Assembly (NCBI GenBank): GCA_946902875.1
Contig: OX336340.1
Span: 41,001 to 105,000, forward strand
Direction of reading: 5' to 3'
DNA from: Nematopogon swammerdamellus
Lineage: Eukaryota > Arthropoda > Insecta > Lepidoptera > Adelidae
DNA: 64,000 bases
This document shows, piece after piece, positions 45,912-56,200 of the stretch (its first letter is position 1; the number at the start of each line of letters is the position of its first letter). The notes beneath the pieces are model-generated. The model worked only from the letters and a program-made list of their open reading frames with translations, was not told where the DNA came from and searched no databases. Made by a program: the position numbers and the translations under genes.

Positions 45912-45971
45912 TAGATGGCGCGCGCGCATACACTTTTTGAAACCAAAAAGTGTATGCGCGCGCGCCATCTA
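45912..45971. repeat. Perfect 28-bp-arm hairpin with 4-nt loop
   Basis: Left arm 45912-45939 (tagatggcgcgcgcgcatac...), right arm 45944-45971, fully complementary, loop aaac. It could be the two abutting ends of an inverted repeat element or a cruciform site. Confidence 0.95.
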
Positions 45972-46118
45972 TGGGAACCCCCGTGAGTTTTTTACTTTTT
46001 CTTATTTTCATTATTTTTTGTTATATCGGCCATAATAACACATTTTCTGTGAACATTTCAACGGGCTACCAAATTACGGTTCAAGAGATACAGGCCTCGG
46101 ACAGACGGACGGACAGAC

Positions 46119-46419
46119 AAGCGGCGGGTGGCCGAGTGGTTTGGGCATTGGCTTCAAATGCGAAAGGTGCGAGGTTCGAATCCGGTCGGCGTGTAACAAT
46201 GAGTTTTTTTCTGACGAAAAAATGTACGTGTATGCATACCTACACCTGCTGCTGCCGCATAGCAGCCTCGGCTGTGTTCTCCTCTAGTCTAGTATAGCCA
46301 GCAATCCAGGGAAGTCTCCGGTATGGCACCTACCTTCTCGGAGGTGATATTGGCTGGTCGGAGCATGCGCTTTGGCCCCTCCGGCTCAGCCACCCATACC
46401 GGATTACATAAAAAAAAAA
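46119..46419 (+). mobile_element. tRNA-derived SINE with A tail
   Basis: The head (gcgggtggccgagtggtttgg ... gaggttcgaatccggtcgg, 46122-46187) has an A box (tggccgagtgg, Ser/Leu-tRNA-like) and a perfect B box (ggttcgaatcc). About 210 bp of unrelated body follow and end in ten A (46409-46418). gacagacggacggacagac-like sequence lies on both sides, compatible with a target duplication inside a simple repeat. The tRNA part does not fold into a canonical anticodon arm, so it is not a working tRNA. Confidence 0.75.
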
Positions 46420-46499
46420 GACAGACGGACGGACGGACAGACAGACGGCGTAGGCTTAGTAATAGGGTCCCGTACCGGATACGGAAACCTAAAAACAAA

Positions 46500-46585
46500 A
46501 AAAAAAGAATTCGCAAAAGTGAGATTCGAACCAACGTCACTAGATTGAAAAGCGAAGCATATACCATTGAGCTATGAAACTTACC
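46500..46585 (-). ncRNA. tRNA-like sequence (probably SINE-derived or pseudogene)
   Basis: On the minus strand: tcatagctcaatggtatatgc (A-box like) and ggttcgaatctcac (B box) about 50 nt apart. The acceptor stem does not pair convincingly. Confidence 0.4.
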
Positions 46586-46589
46586 GTAA

Positions 46590-47130
46590 CTAGTGCGAAT
46601 TTCGCCATCTTAATCACGGAGGTAAAACAAACCGACTTATAGAAAACGTGAATCGCCCCATCTCGCTCTGCATTCTTTTAATTGGATATAGATGTCTCGT
46701 CCGGCGCCATTTATCAGAGCCTCAGCTGCTCCCTACATCCAAAGCCTCCAAGGTCAACCTGTTGTCTTTACGCTTGGTGAAGCGATATCAAAATAAGCGA
46801 TTCGTCGCCGCACCGGACCGGGGTGAGTCACCATATGCCATGCCGTACGTGACACGTCACACGTCACGTCTGTGTGTGTGTGCGTGCTGTGTTGGTGGTG
46901 TTGATGCACTAACACATCTTTAACGTATTTCGTCGCGCGCGTCGCACCAGCCGCCTCCGCCTCCTCCGCGCCGCCGCGCTAATATTGTGATCAGTTCGGA
47001 TCGGATATACCTACTTGACTTTTTTAAGTTTTCTTTCTTGATATTTTGAAATGTTTTATTTTTTCTTTACTTTCAAGATAATTAAGTGAGGCGGTGCTTC
47101 ACTTGCTTCACCTGGGGAACCGCCACTGCT
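46590..47130. other. Intron sequence; no gene seen
   Basis: A GC-rich patch at 46930-46980 (gccgcctccgcctcctccgcg) has no open frame or splice site pair that I would defend. Confidence 0.35.
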
Positions 47131-47139
47131 ATACATATA

Positions 47140-47430
47140 ATAAAATCGTAAAGGTAAGAAAGTCTGTACATTGAATGTATTCGGAAAAAAACTAACCAGG
47201 GTGGCTTAAAATGAGATACTGAACATGTTAACTAGAACAGTTTTTAAAATTTTTGTTTGTTTGTCTGTACGCGCATCACGCAAAAACCACTGAACGGAAT
47301 TAGACGAAACTTTGTATAGTGGCAGTTTATATGCCGGGTTAACATAATACGTAAAAAAAATAACAAAAATAAAAAAAAATTTAAACAATTATAAACATTA
47401 TTGCGCGTTTAAAATCACGTAGTCCAAAGT
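47140..47430 (-). repeat. Dispersed repeat R47 (gcgcatcacgcaaaaaccactgaacgg), copy 1
   Basis: Recurs as a partial direct copy at 48472-48625 and, reversed, at 61205-61545 with high similarity (ttcgtctaattccgttcagtgg, cgttaacccggcatat type blocks). A lepidopteran dispersed repeat style; class unknown to me. Confidence 0.7.
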
Positions 47431-47972
47431 ACATAATTATATTTTGAGAACTGGCAGCAAATACAATTTGAATAAAATATTCATTCGAAATTTAAAAATA
47501 AGTAGATACAACGAAAATGACAGTTCTTCTTTTTTATAACTTGAACACAATAATCTATACATATGAAGACCACACGCGAAGAACATTGCAAGTCCATTTT
47601 TTTGCGAATTCGACTTTTTGATGGTAATCCATAGTACAATAGTAGTAGAATCGAATGGCAATATTAAACTTGGGAAAAATATTGTAAGTCAGACGCTATC
47701 GACGAAAAAAGAATTAGCGTGCACGGGAGTAACATTTCAAGTCCACACACAACACAGGAACATCAATTCAAGTCCACAAAATTTTTATTTAAAGCCACGC
47801 AGCATTCGAGCTAGCTACTGTAATGCTTCGACGAACAGCTTAGATGCGTCCTTGTCTATTTCTTTATTGAGTGATAAAGAGCGCTGCGGCCCTAACTACT
47901 GTTGGACTTACATTGTTCTTCTAGTGAAAATACTAGTCTAATACTAGACTAAGGGATAAGACTCCCTTCTTA

Positions 47973-48200
47973 TATTACTAGGTGGTAGGGTTTAACCCGC
48001 CCGGGTTGGTACCACCGCACTGAATGAAAGGTCGGTCGAAACGGCTATGTAAATAGTTTGTGTTTTCCGTCCAGTTCAGTGTAGCCGGCACGACCGAAGG
48101 GAAGCGCTGACGTGGCACCAGTTCACCCGGTGTTATGGGCTGACATCACGGTTGTTGTGGGTGATGTAGCCAACCGTGTCAGTTTCCATAAAAAAAAAAA
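47973..48200 (+). mobile_element. SINE-like family S1, copy 4 (full length)
   Basis: Same 5' start (attactaggtggtaggg) and A-tail as copy 3; only a few differences, so relatively young. Confidence 0.8.
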
Positions 48201-48649
48201 TGTGGACTTGAATTGTTTTTTCCCTGTTTATGAAGGAGTTGGTGACTTCATTTGACATTGGACCTGGACTTCCTCAAGCGTCTTGCTTGAACCATGGTTA
48301 GGTAGTTCGGGCAATAAGTCTAGATTTTTATGAATTTTTTTAAAGGGTTGTATACATACAAAATTATGATGTTATAGCGTTTTTAATTTTAAAAATCGGT
48401 TTTCTCGAAATAATGTTTTTGGCTTTTGCAATGTTTTTCCCGTGTGGTCTTCATATCTATTCTTTCTATACATATAATAAAATCGTAAATGCAAAAATGT
48501 CTATTTGTACGCGCATCTCGCAAAAACCACTGAACGGAATTTGACGAAACGTTTTATAGTGACAGTGTATATCCCGGATTAACATAATAATTAAAAAATA
48601 TAATAAAAATCACCTAATCCAAAGTAAAGGCAAAAAAAAATTTTAAATG

Positions 48650-48760
48650 TCATGTTGTTGTTGTTGTTGTTTGCTGCCCAGCCTCTTGGGAAGACGGGTG
48701 GGCCATTCTCCGCACTGAGACCTCAAGACGGTCCGTTGTACGTTGCATTTCATGCATTAA
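48650..48760 (-). mobile_element. Short (CAA)n-tailed retroelement fragment
   Basis: About 100 bp starting with (ttg)n and flanked by taaatgtcatgttg on both sides. The related copy at 61188-61205 has a single, uninterrupted version of this site, so this is a clean insertion with about 14 bp of target duplication. On the minus strand the fragment ends in a (CAA)n tail. Confidence 0.7.
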
Positions 48761-48884
48761 ATGTCATGTTGACAACGAAGAACTGTCATCTCGACGTGAG
48801 CTGGCCGGTGACAATTGTTTGATAAAAAAAAAATAATTGAAAGCCGAAGTTATGTTGCTGTCATTGGTGCAATAAAATTTATAT

Positions 48885-50690
48885 ATCTGTCGCCCGCGGC
48901 TTCGCTCGCGTGAAATTCGTATTTCAAAAAAAGAAAGTAAATAACTAAAGGCGGGCCCGAGGGCGGATCTGCGCTCACGTAAACGATAATCTTCCTCGAT
49001 GAAAGTAACTAAGGGCGAGGCGGAAGGCGGAGCTGAGTTCAGGAAGAAGAAAAACATTCTTGAAGAAAGTAAGTAACTAAGGGCGAGGCCGAAGGCCGAG
49101 CTCTATTCTGGAAGACCATAAACCTAAGAAGAAAGTAAGTAACTATGGGCGAGGCCGCAGGCCGAGCTGCGTTCAGGAAGAAGCTAAACCATCTTGAAGA
49201 AAGTAAGTAACTAAGGCGAGGCCGAAGGCCGAGCTACGTTCGGATAATTGAAAAACCATCTCGAAGAAAGCAAGTAACTAAGGGCGAGGCCGAAGGCCGA
49301 GCTGCGTTCAGGAAGAAGCTAAACCATCTTGAAGAAAGTAAGTAACTAAGGCAAGGCCGAAGGCCAAGCTACGTTCTGATAATTGAAAAACCATCTCGAA
49401 GAAAGTAAGTAACTAAGGGCGAGGCCGAAGGCCGAGCTGCGTTCAGGAAGAAGCTAAACCATCTTGAATAAAGTAAGTAACTAAGGGCGAGGCCGAAGGC
49501 CATGCTCTATTCGGGAAGACCATAAACCATCTCGAAGATAGCAAGTAACTAAGGGCGAGGCCGTAGGCCGAGCTGCGTTCAGGAAGAAGGTAAACATTTT
49601 TGAAGAAAGTAAGTAACTAAGGCGAGGCCGAAGGCCGAGCTACGTTCTGACAAATGATAAACCATCTCGAAGAAAGCAAGTAACTAAGGGCGAGGCCGAA
49701 GGCCGAGCTGCGTTCAGGAAGAAGCTAAACCATCTCGAATAAAGTTAATTAATATTAAGATTGAGTTAATTTCATTTAAATTTTATTATAAAGTCCACGC
49801 CTCTGACGGCAAATATACCGTGCATCCTAGAACCTCGCGGTTATTCCCGGCTGGATGGCAAGAGGCCCGATGCTATCACCTTAGTGCCACGGACTAAGGG
49901 AAGTTCTTTGATGTGGGACGCCACTTGTGTTCTCACATTGGCTCCAAGTCACGTTAGGACATCTTCAAGAGCGGCTGGCGCGGCCGATGCTGGGGCGGAG
50001 AGCCTCAAACGCAACAAATATAGAAATCTAATTCAAGATTTCGAATTTGTTGCGTTTGCGGTTGAAACCCTCGGTCCGTGGAGCAGTGAAGCCAAAAGAG
50101 GCTTGGGCCTCTGCTGGTTGACGCAACTGGTGTCCCGCCATCAAGGGCTTATGTACTTCATTCAAAGGGTAAGCCTTGCCATCCAGCGGGGTAATGCCGC
50201 AAGTGCTCTAAGAACATTTGAAAATGCCCGTTTTGATAGTTATTTTAATGTTTGTTAGGTAGGTTTTAATTCTTTAGTTATTAATATTACTTTTTTATTT
50301 TTATGAAATAAATAGATTGAGTAAACAATATTATATTCTATCGAAGAAAGGAAGTCTTTAAGGGCGAAGGCGGAAGAGGGTTTTTGGTTTACCTGAACGC
50401 AGCTCGGCCTTCGGCCTCGCACTTAGTTCCTTCCTTTCTTCCAGAAGGTTTATCGTCTTCCTGAACGCAGCTCGACCTTCGGCCTCGCCCTTACTTACTT
50501 CCTTTATTTGAGAAAGGTTTATCGTTTACCTGAAAGCAGCTCGGCCTTCGGCCTCGCCCTTAGTTAGTTACTTTCTTTGAGAAGGTTTATCGATTACCTG
50601 AACGCAGCTCGGCCTTCGGCCTCGCCCTTTGTTACTTACATTCTTCTTTGGAATACGAATTTCACGCGAGCGAAGCCGCGGGCAACAGCT
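48885..50690 (+). mobile_element. Palindromic GC-rich element P65, copy 1
   Basis: Outer ends: gcccgcggcttcgctcgcgtgaaattcgtattt at 48890 and its complement at 50650-50685. Next, about 13 units of the ~65-bp ggcgaggccgaaggccgagc repeat run forward (48950-49740), an AT-rich spacer and an ORF remnant follow (49884-50258), then five inverted units (50380-50640). A second copy in opposite orientation is at 59530-61075. Overall it is a foldback with tandem-repeat arms around a coding remnant. Confidence 0.75.
49884..50258 (+). pseudogene. Mobile-element protein C-terminal remnant inside P65 (copy 1)
   Basis: Frame contains SLMWDATCVLTLAPSH, then AESLKRNKYRNLI, FEFVAFAVETLGPWSSEAK and IQRGNAAS. 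I know this WDxTxxxTLAPSH...KY...FAVETLGPW...QRGNAAS series as the C-terminal part of RT-bearing element proteins in invertebrates; the D-T and K-x-x-K-Y spacing would suit a restriction-like nuclease, but that is inference. No upstream RT is present. The homologous frame at 59970-60368 is about 90% alike. Confidence 0.6.
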
Positions 50691-50852
50691 AATATAAAAT
50701 ATAAGAATACTAAAATGACAATACCGAAACAAACTACAGATCAAATTCTAAAATTGTTTAAAAAATAAGCCAAAGTAACCCGGCGCTACGGTACCTACTT
50801 GGATTTTTGTGAAAAATAAGTAATTTGTAAGAATGTGCATTTGTGCTTACAG

Positions 50853-50990
50853 AGGAGTTACGAGGTTGAGGAGGAGGAGGAGGAGGGCGGTGAGGAGACG
50901 GCGGCGGCGGGGGCGGCGTACTGCGAGGGCGAGGAGCCGCTCGTGCGGCCCCCCCGCGCGTCCCCGCGCGCGCACTACTCACTGCACCAG
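50853..50990 (+). CDS. TMEM104: TMEM104-like exon 4 (acidic cytoplasmic linker)
   Basis: 46 codons, phase 0 at both ends: acceptor tgcttacag ends at 50852, donor CAG|GTACTA begins at 50991. It encodes RSYEVEEEEEEGGEE, an Ala-rich stretch, YCEGEEPLVRPPRASP and HYSLHQ. In vertebrate TMEM104 the same place between the first helix and the RVEMGQM helix is a charged, poorly conserved linker with EEE runs and a YERAEKRP-like piece, so position and composition agree although sequence identity is low. Single copy. An alternative acceptor two bases downstream (cagag) would shift the frame and is unlikely. GC-rich exon in an AT-rich intron. Confidence 0.75.
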
Positions 50991-51829
50991 GTACTACTCG
51001 GTACTAGCCGAGTTTCATTTTCGGTCTACGCAAGTACGACCACGTTTCAGAATACCGCAGACCTCTCAAGTGGCTCCCAATCTGTCCCCACAGAAATTCC
51101 CACATCCTTGGCATTCTTTATTCTTGTTCTTGTGTTAACAACCCTTCTGCTCCCGGGTATCTATCTTCGCGTTTTCAGTACCTACATTCCCACGGTGTCA
51201 CCCTTCGGTCAAGTGATGACAATATCCTAGCCATCTTCACTCATAAAACTAGGTTTTACACAAACTCATTTTCTGTTCACGCAGCGTGGCTGTAGAATCT
51301 ACTACCCCTCTGGATACGGCACTGCAAGTCGACAGATTACAATTAATTTTACATAGGTATATATTTAAGTCATGTTTTATCAATTTGTGAATTAACCTCG
51401 AGGACTAATTTATAGGCCTTTTAAAGTTCTACACTGTTTCCATAGAAAGCATTCATATAACAGTTGAGGCAAGCAGCGCAGCGTTCGTAAGAAATGCATT
51501 CGCTCGACAGTTTTTTCATCGACTTACGTTGCAAAATTGATCTCCACGAAAAGCGCGTTTATTTTAACGCGATAATATTAGGGTTTAAAATATAAAATTG
51601 CCGTTTCGTACTGAAAAATTAAAACATTCTTTTTTTGTAGTAGGTACATAACATAACATAACATATTTTTATTTTATCAAAGTAGAGGGTGTCTAATTAA
51701 GAGTGCACTATTTAAATTTTATGGCATTTTTTTCTCGTGGAAATGGCAATTCTGAAATGTGACAGCTGTCACCCATGATTATTTCGATTCACAAATCGGA
51801 ACAATGGGGGTTTTTTTTTAATTTAACTT
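50991..51829. other. Intron 4; no gene seen
   Basis: Open frames continue a short way past the donor (to 51230) but lose all family resemblance, so I read them as intron. AT-rich from 51240. Confidence 0.4.
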
Positions 51830-52048
51830 TAATTTCAAGCTTTTTAAAAAAAACGCTTACAAATTGGTCCACTTTTTAAGATAAAACACTTTTTAAATGT
51901 TTTGATTACTTAATTACTTGATTATTTTATTACAAACATAGCTAACAACCATCCCAATTAAATTAGCTTTCTAATAAAAAAAACCGTATCCAAATCGGTC
52001 CATCCGTTTGGGAGCTACGATGCCACAGTCAGACACACTCATACACAT
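51830..52048 (-). repeat. Dispersed repeat R19, inverted copy, left part
   Basis: Reverse of the 19285 repeat: taattacttgattatttt, ccgtatccaaatcggtcca, tttgggagctacgatgcca, then cacactcatacaca. The rest of this copy lies at 53293-53347, beyond the inserted TIR element. Confidence 0.75.
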
Positions 52049-52049
52049 A

Positions 52050-53291
52050 TACAGGGTGTCCCAGAAACCGACGATAATCCTTTAACAGGAGATAGGGCTG
52101 CTAATTACCTCTCAGAATATCTAATTTTAGGTTTAGTAAAAATGGCTTAGTTTTTAAGATATTGTCATTTTTGTAAAAATCCAAAATTTTCTCCCTCAGC
52201 TCATTTTTTTAAATGCCACAAGTGCAAATGTAACATTTTCTTAAATCTAGTTTTTGTCAAATATTCCTGAAAAGTAAGGCTTTTACACTGTATAATTTAT
52301 ATTTTCATGTTTAATCCTGTTTAGCTGAAAAACTACTTAAGAGCCAAATGTTAAAATTTTTTCAGCCTCATCCCTTGATTTTGGCCCTTCGCGGTGAAAA
52401 AAAAAATTACTACACTAAAGTGGCATTATGCAACAAAAATACGCCCATCTAATGTAGTTTTTAAAATGGTACAAAAAAAAACATCACCTACAACATCCGT
52501 GATGTCAGCCCATAACACCGGGTGAACTTGGTGCCACGTCAGTGCTTCCCTTCGGTCGTGCCGGCTACACTCAACTGGACGGAAAATACAAACTACATGG
52601 TGGACGTATGTGTACTTGCATCGAGTACTTGCTCCACACATCAATCGGGCATTTGTGAGAAAATGTCGAGCTAGCAGGTGGTAAACAATTTGAACATCTA
52701 CTTTAACAGGTTAATAAAGACCAATTACTTCAAGTGTTTATTTTATTCCAATTCGTAGTTGGTAGAACAGTTATCAAATTCCGAGGTCTTTTTGCAGTTA
52801 AATAACAATAGCTCATAAATTATTGGGTAAATCGGTAAGTGATGTACCATTTTAAAAACTACATTAGATGGGCGTATTTTTGTTGCCTAATGCCACTTTA
52901 GTGAAGTAATTTTTTTTTTCACCGCGAAGAGCTGAGGGATGCTGAGGGAGCTGAGGGAGGGATCAAGGGATGAGGCTGAAAAAATTTTAACATGTGGCTC
53001 TTAAGTCGTTTTTCAGCTAAACAGGATTAAACATGAAAAAATAAATTATACCCTGTGAAAGCCTTACTTTTCAGGAATATTTCACAAAAACTAGATTTAA
53101 GAAAATCTTACATTTGTACTTGTGCAATTTAAAAAAATGAGCTGAGGGAGAAAATTTTGGATTTTTACAAAAATGACAATATCTCAAAAACTAAGCCATT
53201 TTTACTAAACCTAAAATTAGATATTCTGAGAGGTAATTAGCAGCCCTATCTCCTGTTAAAGGATTATCGTCGGTTTCTGGGACACCCTGTA
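52050..53291. mobile_element. 1.24-kb TIR element inserted at TA
   Basis: Ends TACAGGGTGTCCCAGAAACCGACG and its complement; arms of about 420 bp (52050-52470 against 52845-53291). TA flanks on both sides, and the host repeat R19 is split precisely at that TA, so the boundaries are certain. The arms carry small insertions/deletions (a gctgaggga triplication near 52930-52955). The loop holds a SINE-like fragment (52483-52605, minus). No transposase: a nonautonomous Tc1/mariner-type element is the simplest reading. Confidence 0.85.
52483..52605 (-). mobile_element. SINE-like family S1, copy 5 (fragment)
   Basis: Reverse complement of the family core (tcacctacaacatccgtgatgtc, cataacaccgggtgaac, ttcggtcgtgccggctac). 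Both ends missing. Confidence 0.75.
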
Positions 53292-53292
53292 T

Positions 53293-53347
53293 ACACACAT
53301 ACACACACACGTTAAACTTATAACACCCCTCTTTTTTCGGGGGTTAA
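53293..53347 (-). repeat. Dispersed repeat R19, inverted copy, right part
   Basis: acgttaaacttataacacccctctttttt and gggggtt complete the copy interrupted by the TIR element. Confidence 0.75.
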
Positions 53348-53484
53348 AAATGGGGAAAGTTACAAGATCAAGACCGCTCGCAAACTTTGCGGAATTTTTC
53401 GTCGAGAAAGTGAACTTAATATGTCAACAATTCGAAGATTGGTCAAAAAATGTTATGGAACTGGGTCGATTATTTCTTCAAATT

Positions 53485-55669
53485 TGTACCCGCACGGAGC
53501 TCTCTGCATCCACTCTACACATTGCGGACACGTGTCGTGTGTTGCAGCGAGTGGAGCTGGGAGAGATGTCGCAGCTGCTGATCTACGTGACTCTGTGCCT
53601 GTACCCGCACGGAGCTCTCTGCATCCCCTCTACACATTGCGGACACGTGTCGTGTGTTGCAGCGAGTGGAGCTGGGAGAGAAGTCACAGCTGCTGTTCTA
53701 CGTGACTGTGTGCCTGTACCCGCACGGAGCTCTCTGCATCCACTCTACACATTGCGGACGCGTGTCGTGTGTTGCAGCGAGTGGAGCTGGGAGAGATGTC
53801 GCAGCTGCTGATCTACGTGACTCTGTGCCTGTACCCGCACGGAGCTCTCTGCATCCCCTCTACACATTGCGGACACGTGTCGTGTATTGCAGCGAGTGGA
53901 GCTGGGAGAGATGTCACAGCTGCTGTTCTACGTGACTCTGTGCCTGTACCCGCACGGAGCTCTCTGCATCCCCTCTACACATTGCGGACACGTGTCGTGT
54001 GTTGCAGCGAGTGGAGCTGGGAGAGATGTCACAGCTGCTGTTCTACGTGACTCTGTGCCTGTACCCGCACGGAGCTCTCTGCATCCACTCTACACATTGC
54101 GGACACGTGTCGTGTGTTGCAGCGAGTGGAGCTGGGAGAGATGTCGCAGCTGCTGATCTACGTGACTCTGTGCCTGTACCCGCACGGAGCTCTCTGCATC
54201 CCCTCTACACATTGCGGACACGTGTCGTGTGTTGCAGCGAGTGGAGCTGGGAGAGATGTCACAGCTGCTGTTCTACGTGACTCTGTGCCTGTACCCGCAC
54301 GGAGCTCTCTGCATCCACTCTACACATTGCGGACGCGTGTCGTGTGTTGCAGCGAGTGGAGCTGGGAGAGATGTCGCAGCTGCTGTTCTAAGTGACTCTG
54401 TGCCTGTACCCGCACGGAGCTCTCTGCATCCACTCTACACATTGCGGACGCGTGTCGTGTGTTGCAGCGAGTGGAGCTGGGAGAGATGTCACAGCTGCTG
54501 TTCTACGTAACTCTGTGCCTTTACCCGCACGGAGCTCTCTGCATCCCCTCTACACATTGCGGACGCGTGTCGTGTGTTGCAGCGAGTGGAGCTGGGAGAG
54601 ATGTCGCAGCTGCTGTTCTACGTGACTCTGTGCCTGTACCCGCACGGAGCTCTCTGCATCCACTCTACACATTGCGGACACGTGTCGTGTGTTGCAGCGA
54701 GTGGAGCTGGGAGAGATGTCACAGCTGCTGTTCTACGTGACTCTGTGCCTGTACCCGCACGGAGCTCTCTGCATCCACTCTACACATTGCGGACGCGTGT
54801 CGTGTGTTGCAGCGAGTGGAGCTGGGAGAGATGTCACAGCTGCTGTTCTACGTGACTCTGTGCCTGTACCCGCACGGAGCTCTCTGCATCCACTCTCCAC
54901 ATTGCGGACGCGTGTCGTGTGTTGCAGCGAGTGGAGCTGGGAGAGATGTCACAGCTGCTGTTCTACGTGACTCTGTGCCTGTACCCGCACGGAGCTCTCT
55001 GCATCCACTCTACACATTGCGGACACGTGTCGTGTGTTGCAGCGAGTGGAGCTGGGAGAGATGTCGCAGCTGCTGTTCTACGTGACTCTGTGCCTGTACC
55101 CGCACGGAGCTCTCTGCATCCACTCTACACATTGCGGACACGTGTCGTGTGTTGCAGCGAGTGGAGCTGGGAGAGATGTCGCAGCTGCTGTTCTACGTGA
55201 CTCTGTGCCTGTACCCGCACGGAGGTCTCTGCATCCACTCTACACATTGCGGACACGTGTCGTGTGTTGCAGCGAGTGGAGCTGGGAGAGATGTCACAGC
55301 TGCTGTTCTACGTGACTCTGTGGCTGTACCCGCACGGAGCTCTCTGCATCCACTCTACACATTGCGGACGCGTGTCGTGTGTTGCAGCGAGTGGAGCTGG
55401 GAGAGATGTCGCAGCTGCTGTTCTACGTGACTCTGTGCCTGTACCCGCACGGAGCTCTCTGCATCCACTCTACACATTGCGGACACGTGTCGTGTGTTGC
55501 AGCGAGTGGAGCTGGGAGAGATGTCACAGCTGCTGTTCTACGTGACTCTGTGGCTGTACCCGCACGGAGCTCTCTGCATCCACTCTACACATTGTGGACA
55601 CGTGTCGTGTGTTGCAGCGAGTGGAGCTGGGAGAGATGTCACAGCTGCTATTCGGCCGACTCGGCCGCG
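53485..55669 (+). repeat. Exon-5 array: 19 acceptors in 115-bp units
   Basis: gttgcag|cgagtggagctgggagagatgtc recurs at exact 115-bp spacing; exon-start positions run from 53548 (53663, 53778 ...) to 55618, 19 in all. Each unit joins about 52 bp of the 5' part of exon 5 to about 63 bp of 3' intron (tgtacccgcacggagctctctgcatcc... cgtgtcgtgtgttgcag). The exon part of the 18 incomplete copies lacks 24 bp (eight codons) present in the final copy, so they descend from one deleted founder. The break sits at a shared tgtac (exon cttgtacggtg, intron ttgtacccgc). 115 is not a multiple of three, so each extra unit shifts the frame. Confidence 0.95.
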
Positions 55670-55760
55670 TCTTGTTCTACGTGACCCTGTGCCTTTACTT
55701 GTACGGTGATCTCAGCATCTACTCCGCTGCGGTCGCCAACTCTCTTAAGGATGTTATATG
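55618..55760 (+). CDS. TMEM104: TMEM104-like exon 5, complete copy
   Basis: 47 codons plus two bases; acceptor gtgttgcag ends at 55617, donor ATATG|GTGATT begins at 55761. It reads RVELGEMSQLLFGRLGRVLF, then YVTLCLYLYGDLSIYSAAVA and NSLKDVI, closely following the RVEMGQM...YLYGDLAIYAAAVPFSL segment of vertebrate TMEM104 in length and order. The eight residues FGRLGRVL, missing from every other array copy, are needed to match the family. The trailing TG joins C at 62216 to give Cys, as in the family (VTC). Use of any upstream acceptor brings a frameshift or stop within about 90 codons. The frame in isolation is only about 50 codons. Confidence 0.9.
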
Positions 55761-55849
55761 GTGATTATGCTTTTTCATGATTTCATGTATCAACAATCTC
55801 ACCTACTATACAAACTAATAGAGTGTGTCATATTTTTGCCCCTTGTTTT

Positions 55850-56200
55850 ATTAACCCTCGACGCAAAAATCGGAGGGGTGTTATAAGTTTGACGTGTGTG
55901 TGTGTGTGTGTCTGTCTTTGGCATTGTAGCTCCCAAACGGATGGACCGATTTGGATGCGGTTATTTTTATTAGGAAGCTTGTTTAATTGGGATGGTTCTT
56001 AGGTATGTTTGTAATCAAGTAATCAATAGTAATTAAGTAATAAAAAAATTCTTATTTGAAGTGGACCGATTTGCATGCGGTTTTTTTTTTAATGCTTGAA
56101 ATAAAAGTTAAATTACAAATTAAAAAAAAAGTCTAAAATTATTTCCATTTACTCACTTAAAGGAGTCGTGGGACCGTTAAGTAAATTCCCGCGCAGCTCT
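55850..56200 (+). repeat. Dispersed repeat R19, copy 3
   Basis: cctcgacgcaaaaatcggaggggtgttataag, gtagctcccaaacggatggaccgatttggat and aatcaagtaatcaatagtaattaag match the 19285 copy. Confidence 0.75.

Noticed and set aside
46122..46187. Functional tRNA-Ser/Leu gene
   Set aside because: Good A and B boxes but no canonical anticodon arm, and it heads a body with an A tail: a SINE.
50758..51230. Extension of exon 4 beyond 50990 and an antisense Pro-rich ORF
   Set aside because: Sequence after the CAG|GTACTA donor loses family resemblance and exon 5 joins in phase at 50990; the antisense frame is a composition effect.
53350..55709. Series of 93-codon frames at 115-bp steps
   Set aside because: Each is a two-and-a-half-unit read through exon plus intron of the exon-5 array; only the 55618-55760 frame fits TMEM104.
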